Source of the DNA: Microglena sp. YARC
Lineage: Eukaryota > Chlorophyta > Chlorophyceae > Chlamydomonadales > Chlamydomonadaceae
NCBI GenBank assembly: GCA_022414725.1
Contig: CM039465.1
Span: 43,922,560-43,986,559, forward strand
Length of the DNA stretch: 64,000 bases
Direction of reading: 5' to 3'
Part shown: positions 11,034 to 21,811 of the stretch, piece after piece
Numbering within the stretch: position 1 is the stretch's first letter
How the letters are laid out: each line of letters starts with the position of its first letter
Position numbers and translations under genes: made by a program
Notes under the pieces: generated by a model
Database searches by the model: none
The model's input: only the letters and a program-made list of their open reading frames with translations
What the model was told of the DNA's origin: nothing

Positions 11034-11458
11034 CAACGGGTCCATGGACGAAGCTAGACCTTCATTGAATTCACCAAGGGCTTCTGCTCGCATTTCAAAT
11101 CGGGCCGTAAACCACATGTCAGCTGACGCTCACATTTCAAATCGGGCCGTAAACCACATGTCAGCTGACGCTCGCATTTCAAATCGGGCCGTAAACCACA
11201 TGTCAGCTGACGCTCGCATTTCAAATGGCTCTGTGAACCACATGCCAGCTGATGCTCGCATTTCAAATGGCGCTATGGACCATATTTTAGCTGATTTTGA
11301 CCCCGAGACAGAGTTCCAAAGGAAGTCTGCGCAGTCCAGGGCTATGAATGGCCGAGATCTTGCTTTTTTCAGGCGTCTGCTGACTTCAGAAAACAGCCAA
11401 ACTATCGGCTCTCCTCCCTCACCACCCAGAGGTGCTTGGACTGATGGTGGAGACGACG
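11034..11458 (+). CDS. Exon of predicted membrane protein: cytoplasmic repeats
   Basis: A 425-nt exon from CCCCGCAG to GACG|GTGAGC, open throughout: NGSMDEARPSLNSPRAS, five tandem copies of a 14-residue unit (ARISNRAVNHMSAD and variants), DFDPETEFQRKSAQ, then NGRDLAFFRRLL and a Pro/Gly end. The 42-bp unit repeat is about 95% identical between the first copies and decays towards the last. The end phase joins the final exon exactly (GTG of VIGAT split after G). Its last ~110 nt are echoed in the next intron. Confidence 0.65.
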
Positions 11459-12408
11459 GTGAGCTTTGTTTTGGTTTGGTAGTGGTTGGTGGTGATGGGG
11501 TGATGGTGTGTGTGGGGTGGGTGGGTGGGTGGGGGGGGGGGGGGGTGCTTTCTTCAAGTGTCTGCTCACTGTAGAAAACCAACAACCTGAGGTACTTCTC
11601 CCTCTCCACCCAGAGGTGCTTGGACTGATGGTGGAGACGACGGTGAGCTTTGTTTTGTGTGGTAGTGTTTGTGTGGGGGGAGAGGGGGGGGGGGGGGGGG
11701 AGGGGGGAGCGCCGAGTTCTCGCTTTCTTCAGACGTCTGCTCACTGCGGAAAACAGCCAAACTGGGGGCACTCCTCCCTCTCCACCCAGAGGTGCTTGGA
11801 CTGATGTGGCCATGATGTTTGAGTTTTGTTTTGGTGGTGGTGGTGGGGGGGGGAGTGGCCGAGATCTTGCTTTCTTCAGACGTCTGTTCACTGCGGAAAA
11901 CAAGCCAAGCTGGGGCACTCCTCCCTCTCCACCCAGAGCTTGGACTGATGGTGGAGACGATGGGAAGCTTTCTTTTCGTGGTGGTGAGTGTATGTGTGTG
12001 TGTGTGGGGGGGGGGGGGGGGGGGAGTCTCGCTTTCTTCAAATGTCTGCTCACTGCGGGAAAACAGCCAAACTAGGGGCACTCCTCCCTCTCCACCCAGA
12101 GTGCTTGGACTGATGGTGGAGACGACGGTGAGTTTTGTTTTGTGGTTTCGTGTGTTGGGAGGCAGGGGGGGGGGGGGGGGGGGGAGGTCTTGCTTTCTTC
12201 AAATGTCTGCTGACGGTGGGTACTTGTTTTGGTGTGGGTGTGTGTGGGGGGGGGAGGGGGGGGGAGCGGCTGAGATCTTGCTTTCTTCAAGCGTCTGCTG
12301 ACTTCAGAAAACAGCCAACCTGACAGCACTCCTCCCACACCATCCAAGGTACTTGGACTGATGGTGGCAATGACGGGTTTTGTTTTGGTGGTGGTGGTTT
12401 GGGGGTAG

Positions 12409-12439
<31 letters not shown>

Positions 12440-12605
12440 GGGGGGGGACGGCCAAGATCTCGCTTTCTTCAAGCGTCAGCTTCTATGCAGTTAACAGTCA
12501 ACTTGGAGGCACTACTGTCAACCTGGAGGCACTACAGTCAACCTGGGGGCACTACATTCGACCTGAGGGCACTAATTTCTACCCGGGGGCACTACAGTCA
12601 CTCCT
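11459..12605 (+). repeat. Donor-side echo array, about seven copies, G-rich
   Basis: Copies of the previous exon end (GCTTTCTTCAGACGTCTGCT ... GGAGACGACGGTGAG) lie at about 11541-11655, 11713-11825, 11858-11965, 12028-12135, 12187-12215 (short), 12265-12378 and 12455-12485. They are separated by TTTGTTTTGGTGGTGG and poly-G. Several keep the GACGGTGAG donor. 12488-12605 is a ~20-bp sub-array of GGAGGCACTACAGTCAACCT variants derived from inside the same exon. Confidence 0.8.
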
Positions 12606-12922
12606 CTGAACAAAACTAACGTCCCCTCCCCACAAACCAACCTCCAAACTGCCCTCCCCCCCCCTCCTTCTCTTCTCCCTCTCCAGTGATGGGAGCCACC
12701 ACTGCAAAGGTTGTTAATGTCAGAGAGCTCTCTTCCCATGCAAACTGACCTTACAACTACCCGCCCACCCAACCCAACCCAACCCAACCCAACCCAACCC
12801 AACCCAACCCTCTTCTCTTCTCCCTCTCCAGTGATTGGAGCCACCTATACAAAGCCTGTCACAGAGATCTGTTCCCATCCAAACTTACCTTACAACTAAA
12901 CTTCAAACTCCCCCCCCCCCCC

Positions 12923-12967
<45 letters not shown>

Positions 12968-13460
12968 ACAGTGATCAAAGCCTCCGCTATCAAGCCTACA
13001 AAGGCTGAGGCTCTCTTCCCATTATAACTAACCTCCAAACTACCCCCCCACCCCACCCCACCCCCTCCTCTTTCCCCTCTCCAGTGATCGGAGCCACCTC
13101 TACAAAGCCTGTCAAGTCACAGAGCTATCTTCCCATTCAAACTAGCATCAAAACTAAATTTCAAACTACCCACCCACCCACCCACCCCACCCCACCCCCT
13201 CCTCTTCTCCCTCTCCTGTGATGAGAGCCACCTTTACAAAGCCTTTCAAGTCACAGAGCTATCTTCCCATTCAAAATGACCTCAAAACTGACCTTTTGAA
13301 TATTTCGAACAAGGGCTGAATCTCAGCGGATCGTAGCAACAAGGCCACTCTGCCGCTTACAATACCGAGCCAAGTCGTCTACAAAGGATTTACCCCAATG
13401 AACAACTACCCACCTACCCACCCCACCCCATCCCCCTCCTCTTCTCTTTCCCCTCTCCAG
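12606..13460 (+). repeat. Acceptor-side echo array, five copies, C-rich
   Basis: Copies of CCTCTCCAGTGATTGGAGCC plus about 50 nt of the final exon start occur near 12682, 12828, 12967, 13080 and 13215, then the true exon at 13461. Each is preceded by ACCCACCCAACCC or CACACA tracts. All keep an acceptor-like CTCTCCAG or CACACAG. Confidence 0.85.
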
Positions 13461-14092
13461 TGATTGGAGCCACCGCAACAAAGCCTGTCAAGTCACAGAG
13501 CTCTGTTCCCCTGCCCAAGGCCCCCAAGAAACCAAGATCAGCCTCGAGCCTACTAGAAGCTGGGGGGCGAAGCATGAAAAAAAACTTGTCTTATAACGGA
13601 CACGGGGGCGACGCCCTCCCCCCTTCTCCCCTGCGACCTCGACCGAAGTCGATACCGGCCACTATTCCGCAAGCTGACCGGCTGGATGACGATGCATACC
13701 TGAAAAATCAGCAAACTCGCGCTGCGGCGGACGGCCGTGGTGTGGGCCAGGGCGATCGAGTAGACGAAGCGGAGCTGGCGCGCTTAAAGGAGAAGGCGAG
13801 AAAGAAGCTGGCCTCTGTAGAAGCTGGTAAGATGGGCGATGTGGTAGACGACGTGGAGCTGGCTCGCTTGAAGGAGAAGGCGAGAAAGAAGCTAGTATCT
13901 GTAGAAGCTGGTAAGAAGGGCGATGTGGTAGACGAAGCGGAGCTGGCGCGCTTGAAGGAGGAGAAGGCGAGGAAGAAGCTGGCCTCAGCAGAAGCTGCCA
14001 AGAAGGTGGCATCGACTTATAGTGCCTCTGCCCCCCAGGCGAAGGAGGATCGCTCATCTGTGCTGAAGAAGAAGAGCAGGAGCAAGAAGTAG
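13461..14092 (+). CDS. Terminal exon of predicted membrane protein: basic coiled tail, stop TAG
   Basis: Open from the CCCTCTCCAG acceptor, in phase with the exon ending at 11458. It encodes VIGATATKPVKS, a basic Pro/Ser segment (PKAPKKPRSASS), then three tandem copies of a ~30-residue charged repeat with core DEAELARLKEKARKKLASVE. It ends in the lysine/arginine tail KKKSRSKK and TAG at 14090. The charged repeats predict alpha-helix or coiled coil, and the last repeat has an extra Glu-Lys. This is the C-terminus of the membrane protein, probably its cytoplasmic anchoring or scaffold part. No catalytic domain is seen. Confidence 0.7.
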
Positions 14093-14274
14093 ACATGGAT
14101 AAATGGAAGTATGCATGCATGCATGCATGTATGTTAGTGTAAAAATGTATGCATGCATGCATGTATGTACGAATGCATGTATGAAGGCATGTATGAAGGC
14201 ATGCATGTATGAAGTAGACATGAATATATGAACGTATGCATGTATGCATGTATACACGTGTATGTATACACGAA
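14093..14274. repeat. ATGC/ATGT-rich microsatellite after the stop codon
   Basis: Alternating GCATGCATGTATG-type repeat immediately 3' of the gene. There is no clear polyadenylation site that I would defend. Confidence 0.6.
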
Positions 14275-17200
14275 GTCTTCCAATTGGAGGCTGTATCTTT
14301 GCGCATTGGAATTAAAGTCTGTATTAGTGCACGTTGGAATTGTAGGATTGGCCCATGTGCAATTCCACAAATTTTGCACACTTATGCTGACTTACATACA
14401 ATACTCGAAGACTTCCAATAGGAGGCTGTATCAGTGCGCATCGCATTCAGAGGATTGACTCATGTGCAGTTTGGCTCACTTATCCTGCCTTACTAAAAAT
14501 CAACGTAGACTTTCAATTGTAGGCTGTATCAGTGCGGATTGAATTCAGAGGATTGACTCATGTGCAGTTTGGCTCACTTATCCTGCCTTACTAAAAATCA
14601 ACGTAGACTTTCAATTGTAGGCTGTATCAGTGCGGATTGAATTCAGAGGATTGACTCATGTGCAGTTTGGCTCACTTATCTTGCCTTACTAAAAATCAAC
14701 GTAGACTTTCAATTGTAGGCTGTATCAGTGCGGATTGAATTCAGAGGATTGACTCATGTGCAGTTTGGCTCACTTATCCTGCCTTACTAAAAATCAACGT
14801 AGACTTTCAATTGTAGGCTGTATCAGTGCGGATTGAATTCAGAGGATTGACTCATGTGCAGTTTGGCTCACTTATCAAAGTTCTAAGCAGCGTCGCCAGC
14901 GACGCTAAAAATTGGCGGAGAGTGATCGCGACGGAGCGACAGGTGGCAACGGAAGCAAGTTAGTTACGAGGCCATTGGCTGACATGTCGGGCTTCATCGC
15001 GGTCAGACGGATGGATGGTCGGATGGATGGTCGGACGGACAAATGGGTAACACTGGGGGCTCCCGCCCCCCAGAAGGGGGGGGCTCCGCCAAAAATCCAC
15101 GTAGACTTTCAATTGTAGGCTGTATCATTGCGGATTGACTTCAGAGGATTGACTCATGTGCAGTTTCACCAATTGTAGGCTGTATCAGTGCGGATTGAAT
15201 CCAGAGGATTGACTCATGTGCAGGTTCACCAATTGTAGGCTGTATCAGTGCAGATTGAATCCAGAGGATTGACTCATGTGCAGGTTCACCAATTGTAGGC
15301 TGTATCAGTGCGGACTGAATCCACAGGATTGACTCATGTGCAGTTTCACCAATTTGGCTGTATCAGTGCGGATTGAATCCAGAGGATTGACTCATGTGCA
15401 GGTTCACCAATTGTAGGCTGTATCAGTGCGGACTGAATCCACAGGATTGACTCATGTGCAGTTTCACCAATTTGGCACACTTATGCTGACTCACATACAA
15501 TGCCCCAATGCACTTAGACTTCCAATTAAAGGCTATATCAGTGCGCATTGGAATTGAAGGCTGTATCTGTGCGCATTGAATTCAGAGAATTTGCCTGTGT
15601 GCAATTTTGCTCACTTGCCCTGACTTGCATACAGTGCACCAATGTACCAATGCACCAATGCACCAATGCACCAATGCACCAATGTACCAATGCATCAATG
15701 ACTTCCAATTGGAGGCTGTATCAGTGCGCATTGGAATTGAAGTCTGTATTAGTGCGCATTAGTTTGGGAGGATTGGCCCATGTGCAATTTCGGCAATTTG
15801 GCACACTATTCCTGGCTTATATACAATCCACGAAGACTTCCAATTGGAGGCTGTATCAGTGCGCATTGGAATTGAAGTCTGTATTAGTGCGCATTGGAAT
15901 TGAAGGCTGTATCAGTGCGCATTGGATTCATAGGATTGGCCTAGGTGCAGTTTGGCACACTTACCCTGACTTGCATGCAATGCCCCAATGACTTCATATT
16001 GAAGGCTGTATCAGTGCGCATTGGATTCAGAGGATTTGCCTGTGTGCAGTTTGGCACACTTACCCTGACTTTCGTACATTACACATGGACGTAAAATTGT
16101 AGGCTGTATCAGTGCGCATTGGAATTAAAGTCTGTATTAATGCGCATTGAAATTGTAGGCTGCATCTGTGCGCATTATAATTGAAGGCTGTATCAGTGCG
16201 CATTGGAATTAAAGGCTGTATTGATGCGCATTGAAATCGTAGGCTGCATCTTAGCTCGTTAGAATTGTAGGCTGCATCTTAGCGCATTAGAATTGGAGTT
16301 TTTTGTATTATTATAGTTGGAGGCTGTACCAGTGCGAATTGGTATTGGAGGATTGGCCCATGTGCAATTTCACCAGTTTGGCACACTTATCCTGACTTCC
16401 ATACAATGCCCCAATGACTTCCAATTGGAGGCTGTATTAGTGCACATTGGATTCAGAGGATTTGCCTGTGTGCAGTTTGGCACACTTACCCTGACTTACG
16501 TTCGATACACGTAGACGTTCAATTGTAGGCTGTATCAGTGCGCATTGGAATTAAAGGCTGTATTAGTGCGCATTGGAATTGAAGGCTGTATCTGTGCGCA
16601 TTATAATTGTAGGCTGTATCAGTGCGCATTGGAATTAAAGGCTGTATTAATGCGCATTGAAATCGTAGGCTGCATCTTAGCTCGTTAGAATTGTAGGCTG
16701 CAACGTAGCGCATTATAATTGGAGGTTTTATTATTTATTCTAATTGGAGGCTGTACCAGTGCGAATTGGTATTGGAGGACTGGCCCATGTGTAGTTTCAC
16801 CAGTTTGGCACACTTATCCTGACTTATATACAATCCACGAAGACTTCCAATAGGAGGCTGTATCAGTGCGCATTGGATTCATAGGATTGGCCTATGTGCA
16901 GTTTGGCACACTTACCCTGACTTACGTGCAATACATGTAGACGTTCAATTGTAGGCTGCATTAGTGCGCATTGGAATTGAAGTCTGTATTAATGCGCATT
17001 GAAATCGTAGGCTGCATCTTGGCTCGTTAGAATTGTAGGCTGCAACGTAGTGCATTATAATTGGAGGCTGTATCAGTGCGAATTGGTATTGGAGGAATGG
17101 CCCATGTGCAAATTCACCAATTTGGCACACTTCTCCTGACTTCCGTACAATTCCCCAATGCCTCAATGCACCAATGACTTTGTAGGTGTATGTGGGGGCA

Positions 17201-17545
17201 TTGGTTTGCTTGTAGGTGTATGTGGGGGTATTGGTTTGTAGGTGTCGTCACATCAAGCTGCTTGCTTGTTGTGTGTAAGCTGGCTAGAGGCCCGTCTTTA
17301 TAGGAGGCTAATTGTTGGCTGTATTAGTGTGCATTGGAATTCAAGGCTGTATCAGTGCGCATTGAAATTAGAGGAAAGGCCCATGTGCAATTTCACCAAT
17401 TTGGCACACTTATCCTGACTTATATACAATTCTCCAATGCACCAATGCCTCATTGACTTCCAATTAGAGGCTGTATATTTTGCGCGTTGGAATTGAAGTC
17501 TGTATCTTAGCGCATCGGAACTGGAGGCTTTATCTTAGCGCAGTA
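14275..17545. repeat. Complex satellite, core AGGCTGTATCAGTGCGCATT
   Basis: Dozens of variants of AATTGTAGGCTGTATCAGTG / CGCATTGGAATT are arranged in higher-order units with GATTGACTCATGTGCAGTTT and GGCACACTTATCCTGACTT. From 14470 to 14870 five nearly identical ~103-bp units follow one another; later units are shuffled. A dispersed repeat (14880-15098) is inserted. No gene is seen. Confidence 0.85.
14880..15098 (+). mobile_element. Dispersed repeat family A, copy 1
   Basis: A ~215-bp element beginning CTAAGCAGCGTCGC, with the foldback AGCGTCGC..GCGACGCT. It continues TTGGCGGAGAGTGATCGCGA and ends GGGGGCTCCGCCAA, so TTGGCGGAG and CTCCGCCAA form short inverted repeats. Similar copies lie at 26390-26592, 35955-36181 (-) and 62113-62320 (-). 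It interrupts the satellite between CACTTATC and AAAAATC. Confidence 0.75.
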
Positions 17546-17804
17546 TAATTGGATTTTGCGCAGTGGAAAGTAGTCAGTCTAGAGTCTGCTGCTGGTGGCC
17601 AGCCTAGTGTCTGTCCTGGGTGGCCGTGTATTACCCGTAATACAAAAAAACAGCTCAGGGCAAAGTGGAATAAAAGGTTCATGTCTTTCTCGATTGCATG
17701 GGGATTTGACAGCTTCAACCAAAAGTGTAGTAGAACACATATATAGCGTCAAATTAGCTATGGTGGTACATCCACTTGTTTGAATTTGAATTTGGAATTG
17801 GTAG
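17546..17804. other. Unassigned spacer between two satellites
   Basis: Unique-looking sequence. Its end contains the first diverged monomers of the following 25-bp array. No gene I can support. Confidence 0.5.
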
Positions 17805-19170
17805 AGAGTCTGCTGCTCGTAGTCTGCCTAGAGTCTGATGCTCGTATTCAGCCTAGAGTCTGATGCTCGTATTCAGCCTAGAGTCTGATGCTCGTAGTCA
17901 GCCTAGAGTCTGATGCTCGTAGTCAGCCTAGCGTCTGATGCTCGTATTCAGCCTAGAGTCTGATGCTCGTAGTCAGCCTACAGTCTGATGCTCGTAGTCA
18001 GCCTACAGTCTGATGCTCGTATTCAGCCTAGAGTCTGATGCTCGTAGTCAGCCTACAGTCTGATGCTCGTAGTCAGCCTACAGTCTGATGCTCGTATTCA
18101 GCCTAGAGTCTGATGCTCGTATTCAGCCTAGAGTCTGATGCTCGTATTCAGCTTAGAGTCTGATGCTCGTAGTCAGCCTAGAGTCTGATGCTCGTATTCA
18201 GCCTAGAGTCTGATGCTCGTATTCAGCCTACAGTCTGATGCTCGTATTCAGCCTAGAGTCTGATGCTCGTATTCAGCTTAGAGTCTGATGCTCGTAGTCA
18301 GCCTAGAGTCTGATGCTCGTAGTCAGCCTACAGTCTGATGCTCGTATTCAGCTTAGAGTCTGATGCTCGTATTCAGCCTAGAGTCTGATGCTCGTATTCA
18401 GCCCAGAGTCTGATGCTCGTATTCAGCCTAGAGTCTGATGCTCGTATTCAGCTTAGAGTCTGATGCTCGTAGTCAGCCTAGAGTCTGATGCTCGTATTCA
18501 GCCTACAGTCTGATGCTCGTATTCAGCCTACAGTCTGATGCTCGTAGTCAGCCTAGAGTCTGATGCTCGTATTCAGCATAGAGTCTGATGCTCGTATTCA
18601 GCCTAGAGTCTGATGCTCGTATTCAGCCTAGAGTCTGATGCTAGTATTCAGCCTAGAGTCTGATGCTCGTAGTCAGCCTAGAGTCTGATGCTCGTATTCA
18701 GCCTAGAGTCTGATGCTCGTATTCAGCATAGAGTCTGATGCTCATAGTCTGCCTACAGTCTGATGCTCGTATTCAGCCTAGAGTCTGATGCTCATAGTCT
18801 GCCTAGAGTCTGATGCTCGTATTCAGCCTAGAGTCTGATGCTCGTATTCAGCTTAGAGTCTGATGCTCATAGTCTGCCTAGAGTCTGATGCTCGTATTCA
18901 GACTAGAGTCTGATGCTGGTAGTCTGCCTAGATTCTGATGCTCGTAGTCTGCCTAGAGTGTGATGCTCGTATTCAGCCTAGAGTCTGATGCTCGTAGTAT
19001 GCCTAGAGTTTGATGCTCGTAGTCAGCCTAGAGTTTGATGCTCGTAGTCTGCCAAGAGTCTGATGCTCGTATTCAGCCTAGAGTCTGATGCTCGTATTCA
19101 GCCTATAGTCTGATGCCCGACGTCTGCCTAGAAGCTGCTGCTCATATTCAGCCTAGGAGCTGCAGCTGAT
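17805..19170. repeat. 25-bp satellite, about 54 monomers
   Basis: Head-to-tail monomer GAGTCTGATGCTCGTATTCA plus GCCTA. Variants fall mainly at two sites: GAG/CAG, and TATT/TAGT of GTATTCA/GTAGTCA. The last monomers are more diverged and carry AAGCTGCTGCT-like ends. The interval between the invariant core blocks is fixed and there are no spacers. Confidence 0.95.
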
Positions 19171-19653
19171 AGCCTAAACGAAATTCATTGTGGAACATTT
19201 GACGGGACATTGTTTGCGCTTGATTTATGGAATCGGAGACAAAAGAACAAAGCAGATAGAAAAAATGAATTCCATTAGGGATATGTATGTATGCATGCGT
19301 GTATGTTAGAAAGACATAATATTGCCAACATATAGGATGATCCGGGAGGGTGACATACACAAAATATCTGGTACCCCCCCAGAAAAGCAACACAACCTGA
19401 ACACGATTACAAATTAGTCCAATATGCACCCTAGATAACTCAATATTTTAGCTTCAGTATAGTTCCTTGCTTTCCTTTAACATCGTTTATAACTGACTTT
19501 CCTAATATTTGCCTAAAACCTGCATGGGCTTGCTACATGAAACCCAGCAAAAGGTCTAAATGCAACGCCCACCTGCGCCCACCATGATTATGTCAGCTTC
19601 AAGGTGCACTAGCATGCTTTAGTTTGGGCTGAATAGCCAGCCATGTGAGCTGT
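19171..19653. other. No gene recognised; one copy of an ATAATATTGCC repeat
   Basis: 19310-19345 matches the monomer of the array at 20628-20850 (ATAATATTGCCAACA..TAGGATGAT). Otherwise I see only unassigned sequence. Confidence 0.5.
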
Positions 19654-20250
19654 CTAGAAGCTGCTGCCTGTAGCTGCCTGTGGCCTAAAATAGACCAAGG
19701 AACCCTTTGTAGTGGCACTCCAAGGCACCTCGGTCACACGATGGGCCTCGGTAGGACGGTGGAGGTGGTAGGGGTAATTCTCACAGAATGGCTGAGGCCA
19801 CTCCACAGGCCTCCAACCTTGGCAAATAGTTTGTTGGGGCTCAGCACTTGCAGTTGCATCATCTCCATTAAGTAGCTGTGGCTGTGCTGGTTTGACTCCA
19901 AAGAAGTTGCTGATTTTCTGCTGTCCAGAAAGGGGTTTCAGGGCTTTGTACTCAAAGCAAGATGCTCTGTGCGTCTCAACATCATCAGCAGTTGTCCAGA
20001 CCTTTCCACACTGACATGGAGGGATTTCGCCTGAGTACCCGAGCAGAACTTCTTGTGCTGCTCGAACTTGTTGCAACCCCGCGAAATCAGTTGCCGACCG
20101 AGCACAAAGAGGACATGTGCATCCGTCATCGTCGTCAGACAGCAGGCGGCTATCGCTCAGGTCGACATACTGCCTCTTGGATGGACTTTCGTCGTGAATA
20201 GACTCCTCGATGGTCACATTCGACTTTGCAGTGCTAATTGATACATCCAT
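19654..20250 (-). CDS. Small Cys/His protein with canonical PIP-box, function unknown
   Basis: The chosen start is the ATG at 20250 (MDVSISTAKS), which opens a ~198-codon frame with an ordinary, non-repetitive composition. The N-terminal third is acidic (SDDDDG). Next comes a Cys/His cluster, CTCPLC then after about 30 residues CQCGKVWTTADDVETHRASC, that could bind zinc. Then comes QQKISNFF, an exact Q-x-x-I-x-x-F-F PCNA-interacting motif. The tail (WRPVEWPQPFCENYPYHLH) is unassigned. The frame is open upstream of this Met for 49 more codons without a better start. PIP boxes mark replication/repair proteins but also transposon-encoded proteins. The location among repeats makes a transposon fragment possible. 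No introns or partner genes are visible. Confidence 0.5.
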   Translation of the reverse strand: MDVSISTAKSNVTIEESIHDESPSKRQYVDLSDSRLLSDDDDGCTCPLCARSATDFAGLQQVRAAQEVLLGYSGEIPPCQCGKVWTTADDVETHRASCFEYKALKPLSGQQKISNFFGVKPAQPQLLNGDDATASAEPQQTICQGWRPVEWPQPFCENYPYHLHRPTEAHRVTEVPWSATTKGSLVYFRPQAATGSSF

Positions 20251-20627
20251 GCCAAACCCAGACCAGTAAAAGCAGCAGATCACCGGTACAGCAACGTTTC
20301 GAACTTGAACTCGAACTCGAACTCGATCTTGAATTACATAGCAGATGTCTGGACAGTATGGAATTAGAACGCTTGCGTTGAGACGAAGTCGTTGCACTTT
20401 TCCAGAGATGAAACGGAGCAGTCAGAAAAAAATTAGGGAAAAGTTGGTGAGGGGGGGGGGAGGGGGGGTTAGTGGGTACCCCCCGAGAAGGTGACCAGAA
20501 TATCGCCGGACCCTGGGGTATCGATAGATCACGTGATCCCCTAATAGAAACCACTGCCCGATACCCCAACATGGGCCGTGCCGGACTTTCTATGGCTCCT
20601 GGCATCCTCCTGGATGATCATATAATA
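20251..20627. other. No gene recognised
   Basis: Contains an Arg-coding GAACTCGAACTCGAACTC hexamer repeat at about 20300-20330 and a poly-G stretch at 20450-20467. Nothing else can be supported. Confidence 0.4.
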
Positions 20628-20850
20628 ATATGTAATATGATGCAAATACATAATATTGCCAGCACATAGAATGATGACATAATGTAAAATAATATATGAC
20701 GCAAACACATAACCTTGCAACACGTAGGATGATAACATAATAATATGTATAATATGATGAAAATACAAAATGTTGCCAACACATAGGATGTTATATAATA
20801 TGTCATAAAATATGATGCAGACACATAATCTTGTAACACGTAGGATGATA
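20628..20850. repeat. ~57-bp AT-rich tandem repeat, four copies
   Basis: Units contain ACACATAATCTTGCAACAC / TAGGATGATA variants at about 20645, 20700, 20760 and 20815. Confidence 0.75.
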
Positions 20851-20851
20851 T

Positions 20852-20982
20852 GTATACACCAGGGCAGTAGCAAAGCGCGATTTTGCACACGCTTTTTGCA
20901 CTACAAGGCGCTGGCCAATTTGACGTTTGTGCGCTTTAAGCCCTGACCAATTTGACAAAATGTAGTACCCTGGTATACACCA
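20852..20982. mobile_element. MITE family B, copy 1, with 10-bp direct repeats
   Basis: GTATACACCA is repeated exactly at 20852-20861 and 20973-20982 around an insert starting GGGCAGTAGCAAAGCGCG and ending TGTAGTACCCTG. The insert shares AAGCGC, GCTTTTTGCACTACAA and GCGCTGGCCAATTTG blocks with 27554-27745. Confidence 0.65.
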
Positions 20983-21019
20983 ACGTTTAGTTCATTGGAT
21001 TAAAAAAGTAACGATAACG

Positions 21020-21210
21020 CATGTTGGGGCGTGGGATTAAGGCAGCCATTCGTTCGGAGGTAGAGGACGGGCGGCTGCATGACCTGGACGGAGCCACTAT
21101 GGCGGTTGACAGTGACCGCGACCGCTCAGGCGCACCCATAGGGATTAGAACCCCGCACCTGCTACGTCGAGATGAATGGTCAACCATTCAACCATTCGTC
21201 GAAACGGGAT
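21020..21210 (-). mobile_element. tRNA-derived SINE, copy 1
   Basis: Reverse orientation. Head with an A-box-like TGGTTGAATGG and a B-box-like GGGGTTCTAATCCC, then GTCACTGTCAACCGCCAT and CCAGGT, GCCCGTCCTCTACC, ending with a CTTAATCCCACGCCCCA tail as in the copies at 26712 and 41513. Confidence 0.65.
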
Positions 21211-21365
21211 TTCAGAGGTCATTGAATTCCTCAGCTCAAGAGAGCCAAGGAGCTGCAGAATGTTGGGATGCAGGCTGGTGTTGCGAAGGCGTGGATTCTT
21301 GCCTGATGTGGTTTTTTAATGTACTGACGAAGCCTTAGTGCCTTACTGAATTACTGAATTACTGA

Positions 21366-21412
21366 CAAGACAAGTTCTAAGATCGTGTCGCAAGCGACAC
21401 AGAAAATCGCTT
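21366..21412 (+). mobile_element. Fragment of dispersed repeat family A (5' end only)
   Basis: CAAGTTCTAAG followed by a GTGTCGCAAGCGACAC foldback and AAAATCGC corresponds to the first ~45 nt of family A. Confidence 0.45.
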
Positions 21413-21591
21413 TAGCAGCCACCGGCAGGGAGTTTCGAAAGTAGTGGAGAAAGTACCTACTAGTAGCCGAATATAAAAATTGAACAACTTTTGCGAAGGA
21501 TCTTGACCGCTGCGATGCTGATAACTAGAGTCATGCACACTCCAACTATGAGCAAAAAATGTGGGTGCAAAAGGCGGAGGTGGTCGGAATC

Positions 21592-21811
21592 TGTTATTGT
21601 CCGTCGAGTCGGGCACTGAGTTGGCATAGCGCACGCGTGGTCCTGTGGCTCCAGGACCCGGGTTGCCTGCCGCCGGGCCATAGACTAGCTATGGCCCGCA
21701 CGCGTCTTCGAAACCTTCTTGAAGACTTCCTTTTCTATATAGCCGCACGAGTTGCGATGATAAGCTATCTGCTCTTCAGTCTTCATTGTGTAACAACTCT
21801 ATCGATTGAAA
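21592..21811 (+). repeat. 5' LTR
   Basis: 220 bp starting TGTTATTGTCC. It contains a TTCTATATAG TATA-like box at about 21730 and a CCATAGACTAGCTATGG palindrome. Confidence 0.9.

Noticed and set aside
17805..19170. CRISPR-like regular repeat
   Set aside because: The 25-bp units are head-to-tail with no variable spacers, and the host is eukaryotic.
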